Source: an uncultured Acidimicrobiia bacterium
GTDB lineage: Bacteria > Actinomycetota > Acidimicrobiia > IMCC26256 > CALEDW01
Assembly: GCA_937949585.1 (NCBI GenBank)
Contig: CALEDW010000029.1
Location: 1 to 14,426 of the forward strand
Length of the DNA stretch: 14,426 nt
Direction: 5' to 3'
Within the stretch, counting starts at the first letter, position 1, and the number at the start of each line of letters is the position of its first letter. The notes beneath the pieces were generated by a model. It was not told the origin of the DNA. It worked only from the letters and a program-made list of their open reading frames with translations, and ran no database searches. Positions 13,511 to 14,426 of this stretch are shown one piece after another. The translations under genes and the position numbers were made by a program.

Positions 13511-14426
13511 CACGCGGCCACCGTCGTCGGGGTCCGTCGTCGCCGCAGGCGGCGAGCGCTCGCGACGATGCCCCCGGCCGCACCCATACCGACGAGCAGC
13601 GCCAGCAGGCGGGTGGGAAGGAGCCAGGTGGTGGTGGCAGCCGTCACCGGCCGGGGCAAACGCGGCTCGGGTGCCGTGGGTACGGCCGCCACTCGGACCC
13701 GGGCCGTGGCCGGGCCGGCGCGCTCCACGCCTCCCACGGGCGCCGACACCACGATCGATGATCCCGGGAGGATCTCGGGCAGCTCGGCCGGACCGCGGCT
13801 CCCGAGCGACAGCCCGAGCAGGCCCCGGACCTCGACGGCGGCCGACCCTGCCAGCCGGACGTTCCCCACGTTGGCGACCCGGTAGCGCACCACGGCGCGG
13901 CCGCCGAGCAGTCCCGACGGCCGGTGGGTCATGACGACACCCGAGACGTCGAGCGCGGGGCGTCGCGGGCCGGCGACGCGCAGCGAGAGCCGCACGCCGA
14001 TGCGCCGGTCGACGGCCACGACCTGCCCGGTGCGGTCGGCGGCGGTGGACCGCACGGCCGCGACGATCCCTCCGACATGGTCGCCGGGGGTCGCCGCCGA
14101 GGGCACCCGCACGCGGAACGGGACGACCACCCGCGTGTCGCCGGGTACCTCCCAGTGCCTCCGCTCGAGACGCACCCACCGACCGACGTCGGCAGGAGGC
14201 CGGTCGCCGGGGAGCAGGGCGAACGCCCCGTCGCGGGTCGTGAACGCATCGGTGGCGTACACCTCGAAACGCATCGGCACCTGCCCGAGGTTCCACAGCT
14301 CGACCGCGTCGGCGATCGTCTCCCCGGGTGGCAGGTCGTAGACGAAGGCCTGGCGGCCTGCGACCTCGGCGGTGGCGGCGGGCCGGAGCGCGAAGCGCAC
14401 CGGGCCCGGTGTCGTGTCCGACGCCG
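13510..14426 (-). CDS. DUF916-type (WxL-interacting-like) surface protein, 5' end beyond the window
   Basis: About 304 residues are visible. The frame stays open through the right edge: the codons before the GTG at 14400 read ASDTTPGP, so that GTG is not the true start and a signal peptide is expected outside the window. The visible start, with VRFALRPA and VYDLPPGETIADAVELWNLGQVPMRFEVYATDA, followed by VPFRVRVPSAATPGDHVGGIVAA, resembles the DUF916 domain (peptidoglycan-binding part of WxL-interacting proteins, best known in Firmicutes). A second beta-domain follows, with YRVANVGNVRLAGSAAVEVRG. The protein ends with a transmembrane helix (TWLLPTRLLALLVGMGAAGG) and an Arg-rich stop-transfer tail. 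It is coupled to the Ig-like protein gene. Confidence 0.8.
   Translation of the reverse strand, partial: ASDTTPGPVRFALRPAATAEVAGRQAFVYDLPPGETIADAVELWNLGQVPMRFEVYATDAFTTRDGAFALLPGDRPPADVGRWVRLERRHWEVPGDTRVVVPFRVRVPSAATPGDHVGGIVAAVRSTAADRTGQVVAVDRRIGVRLSLRVAGPRRPALDVSGVVMTHRPSGLLGGRAVVRYRVANVGNVRLAGSAAVEVRGLLGLSLGSRGPAELPEILPGSSIVVSAPVGGVERAGPATARVRVAAVPTAPEPRLPRPVTAATTTWLLPTRLLALLVGMGAAGGIVASARRLRRRRTPTTVAA

Noticed and set aside
13511..14296. Upstream extension of the Ig-like protein frame
   Set aside because: It overlaps the DUF916-type gene in another frame. The ATG at 13510 has a proper signal peptide and the coupled TGATG junction.
1..14426. Search by eye for tRNA, rRNA, CRISPR repeats, insertion sequences, prophage genes and riboswitches
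   Set aside because: None seen. No regularly spaced repeats, transposase or integrase motifs are apparent, and no gap is longer than 100 bases.

Overview
The window is very GC-rich DNA, with G or C at almost every third codon position, many GTG starts and repeated 4-base GTGA stop/start overlaps. With ergothioneine genes, a SufU-type Fe-S scaffold, a YkuD L,D-transpeptidase with a Pro/Thr tail and a luciferase-like monooxygenase, this points to an actinobacterium. The class Acidimicrobiia is my guess, but nothing here proves it. Genes are closely packed. I see no tRNA, rRNA, CRISPR array, insertion sequence, prophage gene or replication origin, so it reads as chromosomal core and accessory metabolism.

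Layout from left to right. Positions 1-1427 (+) hold the end of egtC and a complete egtD (ergothioneine synthesis), closed by a strong hairpin. Positions 1462-3609 (-) hold a glycogen-debranching-type glucosidase. It diverges from a GT4 glycosyltransferase (3665-4696, +) across a 55-base symmetric promoter region. Positions 4735-7264 (+) hold sufC-sufS-sufU, behind an isolated AT-rich promoter that contains a perfect 7+7 inverted repeat. Directly downstream (7303-8477) are an encapsulated ferritin with a C-terminal targeting peptide and the encapsulin shell protein, followed by a 59-residue acidic orphan ORF (8550-8729). Positions 8788-10790 (-) hold a luciferase-like flavin monooxygenase translationally coupled to an alpha/beta hydrolase. 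It diverges from a membrane-anchored L,D-transpeptidase (10884-11987, +) across a region with a 22-base perfect palindrome. Positions 11974-14426 (-) hold a DUF916-type surface protein running off the right edge, an Ig-like membrane-anchored secreted protein and a heme oxygenase.

How the genes fit together. The central block is an iron module. SufC/S/U make Fe-S clusters, while the encapsulin and its ferritin cargo store iron inside a protein nanocompartment. I see no clear terminator between sufU and the ferritin gene, so one promoter with one operator-like site could serve Fe-S assembly and iron storage together. The heme oxygenase about 3.5 kb away could release iron from heme, but it belongs to a different transcription unit. 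SufB and SufD, the usual partners of SufC, are not in the window.

Many genes have a TANNNT -10-like hexamer 7-11 bases before the start codon and no Shine-Dalgarno sequence, which suggests leaderless mRNAs. All functional assignments come from reading motifs by eye; no database search was run.
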